Source of the DNA: Desulfocapsa sp050291935
Lineage (GTDB): Bacteria > Desulfobacterota > Desulfobulbia > Desulfobulbales > Desulfocapsaceae
Direction: 5' to 3'
DNA length: 64,000 nucleotides
Assembly (NCBI GenBank): GCA_050291935.1
Contig: JBNKKR010000001.1
Location: forward strand, 62,001-126,000
The position numbers and the translations under genes are program-made. Position 1 is the first letter of the stretch. Each line of letters begins with the position of its first letter. This document shows, piece after piece, positions 1 to 8,517 of this stretch. The notes beneath the pieces are model-generated. The model was not told where the DNA came from. It saw nothing but the letters and a program-made list of their open reading frames with translations, and made no database searches.

Positions 1-224
1 ATCAGCTTTTTAGTCTTATTGCCGATGCGCTGCATAAAAATATTCACAGCTATTATCAGCTTCGTCTTCCAAAAGAAAAGAAGGTGTTAGCTGAAAATGT
101 AGAGGATTTAGGTACCATCATGGACGCGGTAAGAGAGGGTGATCAGCTGGCGGCACAGAGGTGTATGCGAGAGCATCTTGAGAGATTTAATATCTACATG
201 ACCCGTACAAAAGAGGTGGTCTAA
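1..224 (+). CDS. FadR-family (GntR/FCD) transcriptional regulator, 3' end only
   Basis: Only the last 73 codons lie in the window, read in the frame that ends with TAA at 222-224. The translated end, with a helix around MDAVREGDQLAAQ followed by CMREHLERF, is the usual last part of the FCD ligand-binding domain of FadR-type GntR regulators (residue pattern gD...A...M..HL). The stop codon shares its last base with the putA start (TAATG), so the two genes are translationally coupled. By position this is probably the local regulator of proline catabolism, but the DNA-binding half is outside the window and the ligand is unknown. Confidence 0.75.
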   Translation, partial: QLFSLIADALHKNIHSYYQLRLPKEKKVLAENVEDLGTIMDAVREGDQLAAQRCMREHLERFNIYMTRTKEVV

Positions 225-3200
225 TGGCAAGAGTTGATGATAATCATTTGATTGAAGAAGCGATACAACTGGCAAAGTCATGGCAAAAGCGAGCCAATGT
301 CCTTTTAACCCAAGAGGAAAAACATATCCAGCAGCAGCTTAAACTCCTGTTGACCACGCCCCATGACAAAATTTTGCTCACCAAAATGATTGATCAGAGT
401 TTTCGCTCAAAAAATGCGGGAAGAATTGCTGATCAGCTCAGTAGTTTGTTGGATGAGGAGGGAATGCCGGGATTTTTGGGGCGGGTGGAGAAGCTTTTTG
501 TCCAGATGTTTATGGGCTTTGGTAAACATTTCTCTGCCATTGCAGTGCCCACCATGATTAATCAGATGCGGGCAGGTTCCAGCAGGGCGATTATCCCTGG
601 AGAATCCAAGGAGTTGCACAGCCATCTGCGAAAAAGAAAAGAGCAGGGAATCCGGATGAATATTAATCATCTTGGTGAAGCGGTACTCGGGGAAGAAGAG
701 AGTGCAAAGCGGCTTGCTACCTATATTCGCGATATGGAAGATCCTGCCGTTGAATATATTTCTATTAAAATATCAACACTCTATTCTCAAATTAGCTCCC
801 TTGCTTTTGATAAGACCGTTAACACGCTTATAGAACGTCTTACCAGGATCTATAGGACAGCCAAGGCAAATAGTTTTACCCGTCATGATGGAAGTAAGGT
901 TCCCAAGTTTGTCAATCTGGATATGGAAGAGTACCGTGATCTGCAGATTACCTGTGAAGTTTTTTTACGGACCCTTGGGCAGGAAGAGTTCAAAGACTTT
1001 TCAGCAGGTATTGTGCTTCAGGCCTATCTTCCAGATAGTTTTCATATGCAGAAAAGAATTACCGAGTGGGCCAGAAAACGACTGGCAGATGGTGGCGCTC
1101 CCATCAAAATTCGCATAGTTAAAGGTGCCAATATGGAGATGGAAAAGCTTGAATCCGCACTCTATAATTGGCCGCTTGCCACCTATGACAATAAACTGGA
1201 AGTGGATGCCAATTATAAACGAATGGTTACTTTTGGCATGGATCCAGGCAATATAAAAGCGGTAAACTTAGGTATTGCTTCTCACAATCTCTTCGAGCTG
1301 GCCTACGCCTCAGTAGTTGCGAGTGCAAACGGGGTGCGGGACTATTTTTATTTTGAAATGCTTGAAGGAATGGCCGATCATGTTCGTCGGGCACTTATGG
1401 AGACATCGGGTGATGTGCTGTTGTACGCACCGGTAGCCAGCAAGGAAGAATTTATCAATGCCATTGCCTATCTGATCAGGCGCCTTGATGAAAATACCGC
1501 TTCTGAAAATTTTCTGCGCTATTCTCCGGATCTGCAGGTCGAATCATCTGAGTGGCAATTTCTCCAGGAAATGTTTCGTAGATCGTGTGAGCTACAAGAA
1601 ACAGCGCAGGATGTTCCCAACCGAATCCAGAACCGATTAACGGAGAGTTTTTCTTCTGAGATTTCCCCTTTATATCGCAACTGTTTTGTAAATGAGCCGG
1701 ATACAGATTGGTCCCTTGCTCCCAACCGCTTGTGGGCAGAGGGGATTCGTAAGCAATGGATGCATTCTGGTTCTGCAATACCCGTGGAGATCCCGGTCGT
1801 TGTTGCAGGAGAAGCGCATTTCAAGGGGCGCAAGAGAGTAGAAGTGTATGATCCAAACAGATACGTAGAAAGGGATTGGGTGGCCACTTTTGCACTTGCA
1901 ACGCAGGAAGATGCCATGGCATCAATACAAACAGCAAAAACAGATCCCGATGGCTGGCGAAATCTCTCCCATGACCAGCGTCACACCATACTCTCCAAGG
2001 TGGCAATGGAACTGCGAAAGGCAAGGGGCACCCTTATTGGGGCGGCTGCTGCGGATACCGGTAAAGTCTTTACTGAAGCTGATGTTGAGGTATCTGAAGC
2101 AATTGACTTTGCAGAGTTTTATCCCTATTCAGTATCTCAGTTTACGCAATGTGGTACGCTGCAATGCAGAGGAAAGGGTGTTGGGCTTGTTATTTCTCCG
2201 TGGAATTTTCCAATTGCCATTCCCTGTGGTGGCATCGTCACCGCCCTTGCTGCTGGAAACACCGTTATCTTTAAACCCGCTTCCGATGCGGTACTCACCG
2301 CCTGGGAGCTATGTCAATGCTTTTGGAAGGCGGGTGTTTCGAAAAATAGTCTTCAGTTTATCCCTTGTTCAGGTGCTGAAGTGGGGCCGATCTTGACCTC
2401 TTCTACGGATGTTGATTGCATCATCCTAACAGGTGGTACTGATACCGGTTTGCAAATCTTACAAAAAACTCCAGAGGTGTATTTGGCTGCAGAGACTGGA
2501 GGAAAAAATGGAACCATTGTCACCGATATGGCCGATCGGGATCAGGCAATTAAAAACGTTATCCACTCCGCTTTTTCCAATTGCGGACAGAAATGTAGCG
2601 CTACATCCCTTCTTATCCTGGAAAAGTCGATTTATGATGATCCCCATTTTAAACAGCAGCTTGCTGATGCCACCAAAAGTTTGCATACTGGCTCTGCCTG
2701 GGATTTTTGCAGTAAACTTGGTCCCCTTGTTAAAGAGCCTGGGGGTGATTTGCAACGTGGATTGACAACACTTGAGCCGGGGGAGGAGTGGCTTGTAAAA
2801 CCACAGATGGTGGATGGGAATCCGGCCCTTTGGTCACCGGGAATTAAGTATGGTGTGCAGCCTGGAAGTTATACCCATATGACCGAATTTTTTGGGCCTG
2901 TTCTTGGTGTTATGCGCGCTCAAGATCTTGATCATGCCATAGCACTGGTTAACCAGACCGGCTACGGCCTCACCAGTGGCATTGAAAGCCTCGATCACCG
3001 GGAGATAGATCAGTGGCGGGAGGAAATTTTTGCCGGCAATCTGTATATAAATCGCGGTACCACCGGTGCCATAGTATTACGCCAACCCTTTGGCGGTATG
3101 GGGAAATCTGCATTGGGTCCAGGGATAAAAGCTGGAAGCCCTGAGTATGTGAGTCAGTTTATGGATTTTGAGGAGGTAGGTTATCCCAAGGTTGGTCCAA

Positions 3201-3826
3201 TTGTGAAAGATCATTACCTTTTGCAACTTATCCAGGAACTCAGGAAATCAGTCCAGTGGAACAGGCTCGGTGAGCATAAAGAAGATCTCACAAAACTTAT
3301 CCATGCAATTCCCAGCTATCTGTATAATATGGAACAAAAATTTGGCAAAGAGCATGATTTTTTCCATTTGCGTGGGCAAGATAATATCCTTCGTTTTATT
3401 CCCATTACAAGGCTCTGTATTCGTATTCACCCAGATGATTCCCTCTTTAGTATACTGGCAAGGTGTGGTGCAGCGCTTATTGCTGGCTGTAAGACTCTCC
3501 TTTCCCTTCCCCCTGAGCTACATAACAGTAATACAGATTTTCTGAATGGCCCGTATGGTAAACGATTCTTGAGAGAAGTTGAGGTGCTCAGGCAAACGGA
3601 TAAGGAAGTGATAGAAAATTTGTCAACTATTGATCGAATTCGTTTTGCGGCTCCTGAGCGGGTTCCAGACGAGCTTTTTACAGCGGCTGCAAAAAGTGGT
3701 TTTTATATTTCCCGTACCCAGGTCTATATGGAAGGGCAAATAGAGCTTCTTCAATACTTCCAACAGCAGTCAATTTGTAATAATTACCACCGTTACGGAA
3801 ATTTGGGAGAGAGGGCTCTTGAATAA
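224..3826 (+). CDS. putA: Bifunctional proline dehydrogenase / L-glutamate gamma-semialdehyde dehydrogenase
   Basis: This enzyme oxidises proline to P5C with an FAD domain, then P5C/glutamate semialdehyde to glutamate with an NAD-dependent aldehyde dehydrogenase domain. Residues about 80-470 form the proline dehydrogenase barrel (RIVKGANMEMEKLESA; LIRRLDENTASENFL near the end). Residues about 560-1060 are the aldehyde dehydrogenase: SPWNFP near 658, general base Glu757 in AETGGKN, and catalytic Cys791 in GQKCSA. About 140 further residues follow, so the protein is longer than minimal PutA of about 1000 residues. No N-terminal ribbon-helix-helix domain is present, so it is not a trifunctional PutA that represses its own gene. 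It overlaps the preceding FadR-type regulator gene by one base and is followed by a strong hairpin terminator. Confidence 0.95.
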   Translation: MARVDDNHLIEEAIQLAKSWQKRANVLLTQEEKHIQQQLKLLLTTPHDKILLTKMIDQSFRSKNAGRIADQLSSLLDEEGMPGFLGRVEKLFVQMFMGFGKHFSAIAVPTMINQMRAGSSRAIIPGESKELHSHLRKRKEQGIRMNINHLGEAVLGEEESAKRLATYIRDMEDPAVEYISIKISTLYSQISSLAFDKTVNTLIERLTRIYRTAKANSFTRHDGSKVPKFVNLDMEEYRDLQITCEVFLRTLGQEEFKDFSAGIVLQAYLPDSFHMQKRITEWARKRLADGGAPIKIRIVKGANMEMEKLESALYNWPLATYDNKLEVDANYKRMVTFGMDPGNIKAVNLGIASHNLFELAYASVVASANGVRDYFYFEMLEGMADHVRRALMETSGDVLLYAPVASKEEFINAIAYLIRRLDENTASENFLRYSPDLQVESSEWQFLQEMFRRSCELQETAQDVPNRIQNRLTESFSSEISPLYRNCFVNEPDTDWSLAPNRLWAEGIRKQWMHSGSAIPVEIPVVVAGEAHFKGRKRVEVYDPNRYVERDWVATFALATQEDAMASIQTAKTDPDGWRNLSHDQRHTILSKVAMELRKARGTLIGAAAADTGKVFTEADVEVSEAIDFAEFYPYSVSQFTQCGTLQCRGKGVGLVISPWNFPIAIPCGGIVTALAAGNTVIFKPASDAVLTAWELCQCFWKAGVSKNSLQFIPCSGAEVGPILTSSTDVDCIILTGGTDTGLQILQKTPEVYLAAETGGKNGTIVTDMADRDQAIKNVIHSAFSNCGQKCSATSLLILEKSIYDDPHFKQQLADATKSLHTGSAWDFCSKLGPLVKEPGGDLQRGLTTLEPGEEWLVKPQMVDGNPALWSPGIKYGVQPGSYTHMTEFFGPVLGVMRAQDLDHAIALVNQTGYGLTSGIESLDHREIDQWREEIFAGNLYINRGTTGAIVLRQPFGGMGKSALGPGIKAGSPEYVSQFMDFEEVGYPKVGPIVKDHYLLQLIQELRKSVQWNRLGEHKEDLTKLIHAIPSYLYNMEQKFGKEHDFFHLRGQDNILRFIPITRLCIRIHPDDSLFSILARCGAALIAGCKTLLSLPPELHNSNTDFLNGPYGKRFLREVEVLRQTDKEVIENLSTIDRIRFAAPERVPDELFTAAAKSGFYISRTQVYMEGQIELLQYFQQQSICNNYHRYGNLGERALE

Positions 3827-3873
3827 TTAGTTTCTATTAGCGCTTTACTTGTTTTGTCTGTACATGGGACAAC

Positions 3874-3910
3874 AAAAAGGCAGCTTTTGCCATAAAAGCT
3901 GCCTTTTTTT
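3874..3910. terminator. Bidirectional rho-independent terminator between putA and cytochrome c3
   Basis: Two 15-nt arms (AAAAAGGCAGCTTTT and its complement) around a GCCAT loop are flanked by A-rich and T-rich runs. It can stop transcription both from putA (plus) and from the converging cytochrome c3 gene (minus). Confidence 0.85.
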
Positions 3911-3939
3911 ATATCTTGCTTTAAAAAGTATTTTAGCAA

Positions 3940-4344
3940 TTATTTCTTTTTAGGATGGCACACGTCACATTTGGCAAGTTTTTTGTCGGTTTTCTTGTGA
4001 CATTCCTTGCAGTTTTGATGGGCAGCATCTTTAAAGGTGGTGAGTTTGTCTGGCATACCTGCAGCTTTGTTATGGCAGGTCTCACATTTCTCAATTTTTT
4101 GGCCTGCTACATAGGCAACTTGCTTGCCGTCATCTCCTTTGGAGTGATGACATTCACCACATTCAAGCTTCTCTTGATGTTTGGCATGGGGGAAAATTGC
4201 TGGTTTTGCCTTTTTTGCGGGATCAACGGTTGAGGTAAGGGTTATCTCGGCAGGTCCTTTATCATCATTTGCAAAGGATATCCCGGTGAAACAGAGTCCA
4301 AGGGTTAAGGCAGTAGCTGCAGCGTACAACGTAATTTTTTTCAT
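3940..4344 (-). CDS. Periplasmic tetrahaem cytochrome c3 (class III)
   Basis: A 134-residue precursor with signal peptide MKKITLYAAATALTLGLCFTG ending near ISFA. Four haem-attachment motifs CxxCH lie at 62-66, 87-91, 112-116 and 126-130. Four additional histidines (53, 56, 67, 109) can act as distal ligands, so four bis-His low-potential haems are expected. Class III cytochromes c3 shuttle electrons from periplasmic hydrogenases or formate dehydrogenases to membrane redox complexes in sulfate reducers. An in-frame upstream extension to 4449 is possible, but a good promoter lies inside it and GGAGAGG stands just before the ATG at 4344, which decides the start. The cytochrome c maturation genes lie immediately upstream on the same strand. 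Confidence 0.92.
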   Translation of the reverse strand: MKKITLYAAATALTLGLCFTGISFANDDKGPAEITLTSTVDPAKKAKPAIFPHAKHQEKLECGECHHSKGDDGKQVAYVAGQKIEKCETCHNKAAGMPDKLTTFKDAAHQNCKECHKKTDKKLAKCDVCHPKKK

Positions 4345-4408
4345 TTTTCTCCTCTCCTGATGTAGTAGTTTGTCATCCTTAAGCGAATGATAAAGTAGTT
4401 GGGTCCGA

Positions 4409-4437
4409 TTTATACCTTCTCCACGCGCTCTTGTCAA
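4409..4437 (-). promoter_or_regulatory. Sigma70-type promoter of the cytochrome c3 gene
   Basis: On the minus strand TTGACA (4437-4432), a 17-bp spacer and TATAAA (4414-4409) give a leader of about 60 nt to the cytochrome c3 start at 4344. It lies at the very end of the region just past the ccsA stop codon, so c3 can be expressed independently of the maturation genes. Confidence 0.7.
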
Positions 4438-4448
4438 GTCAGTTGGCA

Positions 4449-5303
4449 CTAGTTTGATCCATAACTATGGAGCCCTGAAAGGAGAAAGTTGACGCCATAA
4501 TAGGTGAATATTACAGAGAGAAAACCAAATATTGACAGCCAGGCAATTCGTGTTCCACCCCAGCCACGGGTATATCTGGCATGGAGAGTAATGGCATAGA
4601 TAAACCATGTGATCAGTGACCAGGTTTCCTTCGGATCCCAGCTCCAATATGTTCCCCAGGCAGAATTTGCCCAGATCGCCCCGGTAATAATCCCCACACT
4701 CAGCCATAAAAATCCGAACACCATGGTTTTATGGGTTATATCATCGAGCATGGAAAGAGGTGGTAAGCTGCCGATTAAAGTCTCATCATTTGTACTGTGT
4801 CTGCTATCGCTTAAGTTTTTAGTGAGGTACATAATCCCAAGGGCAGCAGCAACAGCAAAAGAGGCGTAACCGATAAAACAGGTGACCACATGGGCAAGGA
4901 GCCAGTTTGATTGCAAAGCTGGGATTAATGGGCTGATATCTTTATTGATATCTGTTGATTGCGATGCATATGCCATGGCTAAAAAAGCAAAGGGAACAGC
5001 AAATGCACCGATTACTTTTGTTTTGAATTTCCATTCGATAAGCAGGTAAATCAGGATAATCGTCCAGGCAAAGAAGACCACGGATTCATACATATTGGTC
5101 AGTGGCGCATGCCCATATCCAATTTGGTAGGATTCCTGCCAACGCAGGATAATCCCAGCCGTCTGGATCAAGAAGGCAACAACAGTAAAAACGGTCGCCG
5201 GAGTGCCAAGTTTTTTAAATTTAAAGATAAAAACAATGGCATACAGGATGGTGGAAAAGAGATAGGTGAAGGTCGTAATACCTAAAAGTTGTGAGCTATC
5301 CAT
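4449..5303 (-). CDS. ccsA: System II cytochrome c biogenesis protein CcsA/CcsB (haem-handling WWD protein)
   Basis: A 284-residue polytopic membrane protein with about eight hydrophobic segments. The diagnostic tryptophan-rich haem-binding loop (WGTYWSWDPKETWS) lies near residues 215-235. Nearby conserved histidines, such as those in LLAHVVTCFIGYA and ITLHARYTRGW, are the usual haem ligands of this family. It exports haem and, together with ResB, ligates it to apocytochromes in the periplasm. Databases call the same family CcsA, CcsB or ResC. It follows resB (64 bp gap) and precedes cytochrome c3, which is a likely client. Confidence 0.93.
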   Translation of the reverse strand: MDSSQLLGITTFTYLFSTILYAIVFIFKFKKLGTPATVFTVVAFLIQTAGIILRWQESYQIGYGHAPLTNMYESVVFFAWTIILIYLLIEWKFKTKVIGAFAVPFAFLAMAYASQSTDINKDISPLIPALQSNWLLAHVVTCFIGYASFAVAAALGIMYLTKNLSDSRHSTNDETLIGSLPPLSMLDDITHKTMVFGFLWLSVGIITGAIWANSAWGTYWSWDPKETWSLITWFIYAITLHARYTRGWGGTRIAWLSIFGFLSVIFTYYGVNFLLSGLHSYGSN

Positions 5304-5367
5304 AGTATGAGTACCTGTGCGTATCTATTTGTGACACAAAAAAATGTTTTAAATAGTGTTTTTCGTT

Positions 5368-6705
5368 TTACTGTTTTGGCTTGACGTGATCCAACTGTAG
5401 CGCTTTTGTAACAGTTGCAAATTTCTTTTCAAAGCCAATTCTGTTCTTATTGGAACTCCCTGATAGTAGAACAGTACAACCATCTTTGTCGGGTGTGATA
5501 AGGACCCATATCCGCCTATGGGACATAAAAAAGGCAACGAAGAGACCAAGAATCATCATCATGCAACCGATATATACTACCCAGACCCCTGGATCTTTTG
5601 CCACCTGCAGGCCGGTGGCATACATCTGTTTGCCACCTATCATATATTCCGTGTTGGTACGTTGTACCTCTACTTCTTCACCTGATTCAATCCAAAAAAT
5701 AGAAGCTGGTCCTTTCTCGTCCATAAACCATACTTTCAGCCGATTTACCGATTGTCCCATGGCTTCCACATTGATAACACCAATGGACGCACCTTTAAAT
5801 TGCGTTAAGCTCCCACGTTGCTGAAAGGGTAAGTTCAGCAGTTCACTTTCACCACTTTTTTTGTCGGTGACGCGAAGAAGAAAATTTTGATATCCCTGAT
5901 AGCTTGACTGGTAAAAGGTAATTCCCTTGTAGGTGAGGGGATCATTGACCACAATTTCTTTTTTTACAGTTTCTGCATTGTTTTCCAAAATACTCAAGTT
6001 TGACCTATAGGCTTTGGGCATTCCCGTATCGTAAAAATCGATATCAAAGGTATTGCAGCGGACGGTAAAGCCCAAATCTATCGCTTTTCCCGTTCCAAAC
6101 TCAAATATCGTATTGGTGGCTTTGGTCTCAGGGAGCATAATGGATCCCTTAAAACCGGTCAATTCACCGATCAGAGCGCCAGCAAATATAATCAGAATGG
6201 ATGCATGCACTATATAGACGCCGGTTCTGGTCATGGCACCTTTTTGGGCGGATAAGAGTATTTTATCTTCACGCGTGCGCTGTGTTGCTGTCCATCCAAT
6301 GCTTGCGAGCTGGTGATTAATTTTCGTTGCCATTTCTGCAACACTTGCTGTTGTTTGCCAGGAGCTTTTGCTGCGCATTTTAGCAAGCCTTGTCAGCTTA
6401 ATTGCCAGATTATCCCGTTTGATTTGTTCCCAGGCCCCTGGAAAACGATCAAACGAACAGACAAGGAGATTGATGGAAAGAAGTCCAAGAAGACCCAGGA
6501 ACCACCAGGAGTTGTACATATCCGGAATGTAAAGCACTTTGAAGATATTGGCAGTGGCTGCACCATACTTTTGAATATAAAATTCAAAGCTCTCTTTTTG
6601 GGGGATAACCGTTCCGATGATGGAGGTCACTGCCAACAGAGAAAGGGTCAAGAGGGCAAGTTTAACAGAAGCGAACAGGCTAATAACTGGATTTTTTTTC
6701 TTCAT
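5368..6705 (-). CDS. resB: Cytochrome c biogenesis protein ResB
   Basis: A 445-residue ResB-family protein. The first transmembrane helix (LFASVKLALLTLSLLAVTSI, then GTVIPQ) is typical, a second lies around WWFLGLLGLLSINLLVC, and a third around GVYIVHASILIIFAGALIG. A large periplasmic domain follows, and a last helix at VVYIGCMMMILGLFVAFF carries the short MSHRRIWV tail. ResB and CcsA together form the System II cytochrome c synthase. It is the first gene of the minus-strand resB-ccsA pair. The 435 bp upstream are shared with the divergent rpmB. Confidence 0.93.
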   Translation of the reverse strand: MKKKNPVISLFASVKLALLTLSLLAVTSIIGTVIPQKESFEFYIQKYGAATANIFKVLYIPDMYNSWWFLGLLGLLSINLLVCSFDRFPGAWEQIKRDNLAIKLTRLAKMRSKSSWQTTASVAEMATKINHQLASIGWTATQRTREDKILLSAQKGAMTRTGVYIVHASILIIFAGALIGELTGFKGSIMLPETKATNTIFEFGTGKAIDLGFTVRCNTFDIDFYDTGMPKAYRSNLSILENNAETVKKEIVVNDPLTYKGITFYQSSYQGYQNFLLRVTDKKSGESELLNLPFQQRGSLTQFKGASIGVINVEAMGQSVNRLKVWFMDEKGPASIFWIESGEEVEVQRTNTEYMIGGKQMYATGLQVAKDPGVWVVYIGCMMMILGLFVAFFMSHRRIWVLITPDKDGCTVLLSGSSNKNRIGFEKKFATVTKALQLDHVKPKQ

Positions 6706-7140
6706 TGCAGTGCAGTTTGGAGAATATTTAGGTGTTGCAATAGGGCGATCATATCAAAACGGTACGATAAGGTATCTATGTTTGTCCTTTGATACAAGGT
6801 AAAAGCGTTTTTCCGCATTGAAATTCTATAATTTCCTTTAATAGGGTGTCAAAAATTTTCACGTTTATCCTCTATCCGCAAGGGATTTGTGAGAACATAG
6901 TAGTAATTCTCAAAAGTGTCAATTGTTCTTGGATTACAATTGTGTCATGTTCAGAGGGGATGTGGTCCTCGTGTGGTATGGCATTTCCATTGATCAGGCC
7001 ATTGTTTTGAATAATTCTTGCCATTCTTGTTAAAAGCAGGTATAAAAACGAGTTTTGCAATTAAAACTTTTCCGTTTGAAACTTTTGATGATTGTTGGGA
7101 GCCATTTATCCCGGCGATTAAACTATATTTGGAGAGAGTC
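6706..7140. other. Intergenic region between resB and rpmB
   Basis: A 435-bp divergent region without a convincing gene. It carries the rpmB promoter at 7018-7046. A 7-bp inverted repeat (CAATTGT at about 6921-6927, ACAATTG at about 6937-6943) lies near its middle and could be a regulator site for either direction, but nothing identifies the protein. No clear promoter for resB was found on the minus strand. Confidence 0.5.
7018..7046 (+). promoter_or_regulatory. Sigma70-type promoter of rpmB
   Basis: TTGCCA (7018-7023), a 17-bp spacer and TATAAA (7041-7046). The implied leader is about 88 nt before the rpmB ATG at 7141. Confidence 0.6.
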
Positions 7141-7335
7141 ATGGCTAAAGTATGTCAAATTTGCGGCAAGGGCCCTGCGACCGGAAATAATGTTTCCCAC
7201 GCCCATAACAAGACCAGACGTCGCTGGTTGCCTAATTTGAAGCGTGTTCGTATGGTTACGGAGAATGGAAGTGCTGTCCGGGCTCGAGTTTGCACCCGTT
7301 GTATTCGTTCAGGAGCGGTGGTCAAACCTGCTTGA
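7141..7335 (+). CDS. rpmB: 50S ribosomal protein L28
   Basis: A 64-residue protein of the expected length that begins MAKVCQICGKGPATGNNVSH. It contains the L28 core (NKTRRRWLPNLKRVR) and ends with a CTRCIRSGAV segment. Four cysteines in two CxxC pairs (5/8 and about 52/55) show that it is the zinc-binding (C+) form. A GGAGAGAG ribosome-binding site precedes the ATG. A longer in-frame start at 7018 would overlap the promoter and is rejected. It is monocistronic, with a hairpin terminator behind it. Confidence 0.96.
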   Translation: MAKVCQICGKGPATGNNVSHAHNKTRRRWLPNLKRVRMVTENGSAVRARVCTRCIRSGAVVKPA

Positions 7336-7356
7336 TTTTCGGTGCAGTCTGTATTG

Positions 7357-7394
7357 GAAAGGGTGGTGGAAAAGTGTTTCCATACACCCTTTCT
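7357..7394 (+). terminator. Probable terminator after rpmB
   Basis: An interrupted hairpin pairs AAAGGGTG and TGGAAA with TTTCCA and CACCCTTT around AGTG. A T-rich tail (TCTTCTTTC) follows. Confidence 0.6.
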
Positions 7395-7425
7395 TCTTTC
7401 AAGGTGACCTTACAGGAGTTGTGTC

Positions 7426-7680
7426 ATGGGCGATGATGAAATAAAGTTTCTTCCGTATGAGGAGGCTGTCAAATTGGTTGCGGCTATCCAGGAAGAAGAG
7501 AATATTCACCAGCAGGACAGGCGTATTCTCACCGTTTATAACCACGATGACAAGGAACTCTGTTGGTTTGATTTCGAAGAACTTGAAAAGTCTGTGGGTG
7601 AAGTGCCAAAAGATCATCAGAAAGAAGCCTTTCAGGACTATATCCTTAAACACATCCCTGATTGGGCATTGGATATATAA
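7426..7680 (+). CDS. Small acidic protein of unknown function
   Basis: An 84-residue soluble, acidic protein with no signal peptide or membrane helix. No family was recognised. The sequence alternates helix-forming stretches (YEEAVKLVAAIQEEENI; DHQKEAFQDYILKHI) with a short central strand (RRILTVYNHDDKELCWFDF). An AGGAG ribosome-binding site precedes the ATG (TTACAGGAGTTGTGTC). It stands alone between the rpmB terminator and the converging SDR gene, 6 bp away. It has a plausible start, ribosome-binding site and normal composition, so it is probably a real gene. Confidence 0.65.
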   Translation: MGDDEIKFLPYEEAVKLVAAIQEEENIHQQDRRILTVYNHDDKELCWFDFEELEKSVGEVPKDHQKEAFQDYILKHIPDWALDI

Positions 7681-7686
7681 TTATTT

Positions 7687-8517
7687 TTATTTCAAGATTC
7701 CTTCTGGCATGGAGGGGACTTGATTACTGCCAAGGCTAAAACCGCCGTCAAGTTTTAGTATACTTCCCGTCATATAATCGGCATCTTTAAGGAGAAAGAG
7801 CACACTTTTTGCCACTTCCTCAGGTGTACCTGTCCGTTTAAGTAGACACTGGGTCTGTATTTCCTGTTTTTCTGATTCATTTAATGTATCCCACCCCCTT
7901 GTTTCTTCACCGTGCCGATGTTTGATAAGTCCCAGCATAATCTCATTTACCCGGATGGTTGGGGCTCCTTCCCTGGCCCATGTCTCAGTGAAAGTGGCGA
8001 TTGCACGATTGGCAGCGCTGTATGCATCGTTAAAGAAATGTGCTCCGGGACCGCTTCTTCCATCGATCCCTGCGATGGATGAAATGTTGATAACAGCAGC
8101 TTGCGGGGCTTTGTGAAGAAGGGGCAGCATATGGTGAAAGAGGAGCCATTTGGCTTTAAGGCTCGTTGCGATTTCAAGATCCCACTGCCCAGCGTTGTGT
8201 GGTAGGTCATAGCTGCCATGGACAACCGGCATGCCGCCCCTTTCAATATTATTGATGACTATTTCCACACCACCAAATGTTTCTTTTGTCAGCCTGGCAA
8301 GCTGCACTACTTCGTCTTTTTCACGTAAATCCACTGGTTTTATAATAAATGAGTATTGTTTTTTTCTAAATTCTTCTTCCATTTCTTCGATGGACTCAGG
8401 CCAGTCGAATGTGGGGAGTACCAGGTTTACATGTTCTTTTCCCAATATGTCAGCAATGGCTCGGCCAATGGCGCGCGAAGCTCCGGGAACGATTGCGGTA
8501 AGTCCTGCAAGTTTCAT
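7687..8517 (-). CDS. Short-chain dehydrogenase/reductase-family protein with altered active site
   Basis: A 276-residue Rossmann-fold protein of classical SDR length. The nucleotide-binding motif is PGASRAIGRAI instead of TGxxxGIG. The catalytic serine region is intact (INISSIAG), and the C-terminus ends in the usual GSILKLDGGFSLG. In the active-site helix the expected YxxxK reads YSAAN, so the catalytic lysine is replaced by asparagine. It may therefore bind a nucleotide without normal oxidoreductase activity, or use a variant mechanism. The start overlaps the methyltransferase stop (ATGA at 8514-8517), so the two proteins are translationally coupled and probably act together. Substrate unknown. 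Confidence 0.85.
   Translation of the reverse strand: MKLAGLTAIVPGASRAIGRAIADILGKEHVNLVLPTFDWPESIEEMEEEFRKKQYSFIIKPVDLREKDEVVQLARLTKETFGGVEIVINNIERGGMPVVHGSYDLPHNAGQWDLEIATSLKAKWLLFHHMLPLLHKAPQAAVINISSIAGIDGRSGPGAHFFNDAYSAANRAIATFTETWAREGAPTIRVNEIMLGLIKHRHGEETRGWDTLNESEKQEIQTQCLLKRTGTPEEVAKSVLFLLKDADYMTGSILKLDGGFSLGSNQVPSMPEGILK

Noticed and set aside
6918..6946. Inverted repeat CAATTGT/ACAATTG between resB and rpmB as a definite operator
   Set aside because: AT-rich 7-bp arms without a matched regulator; could be chance.
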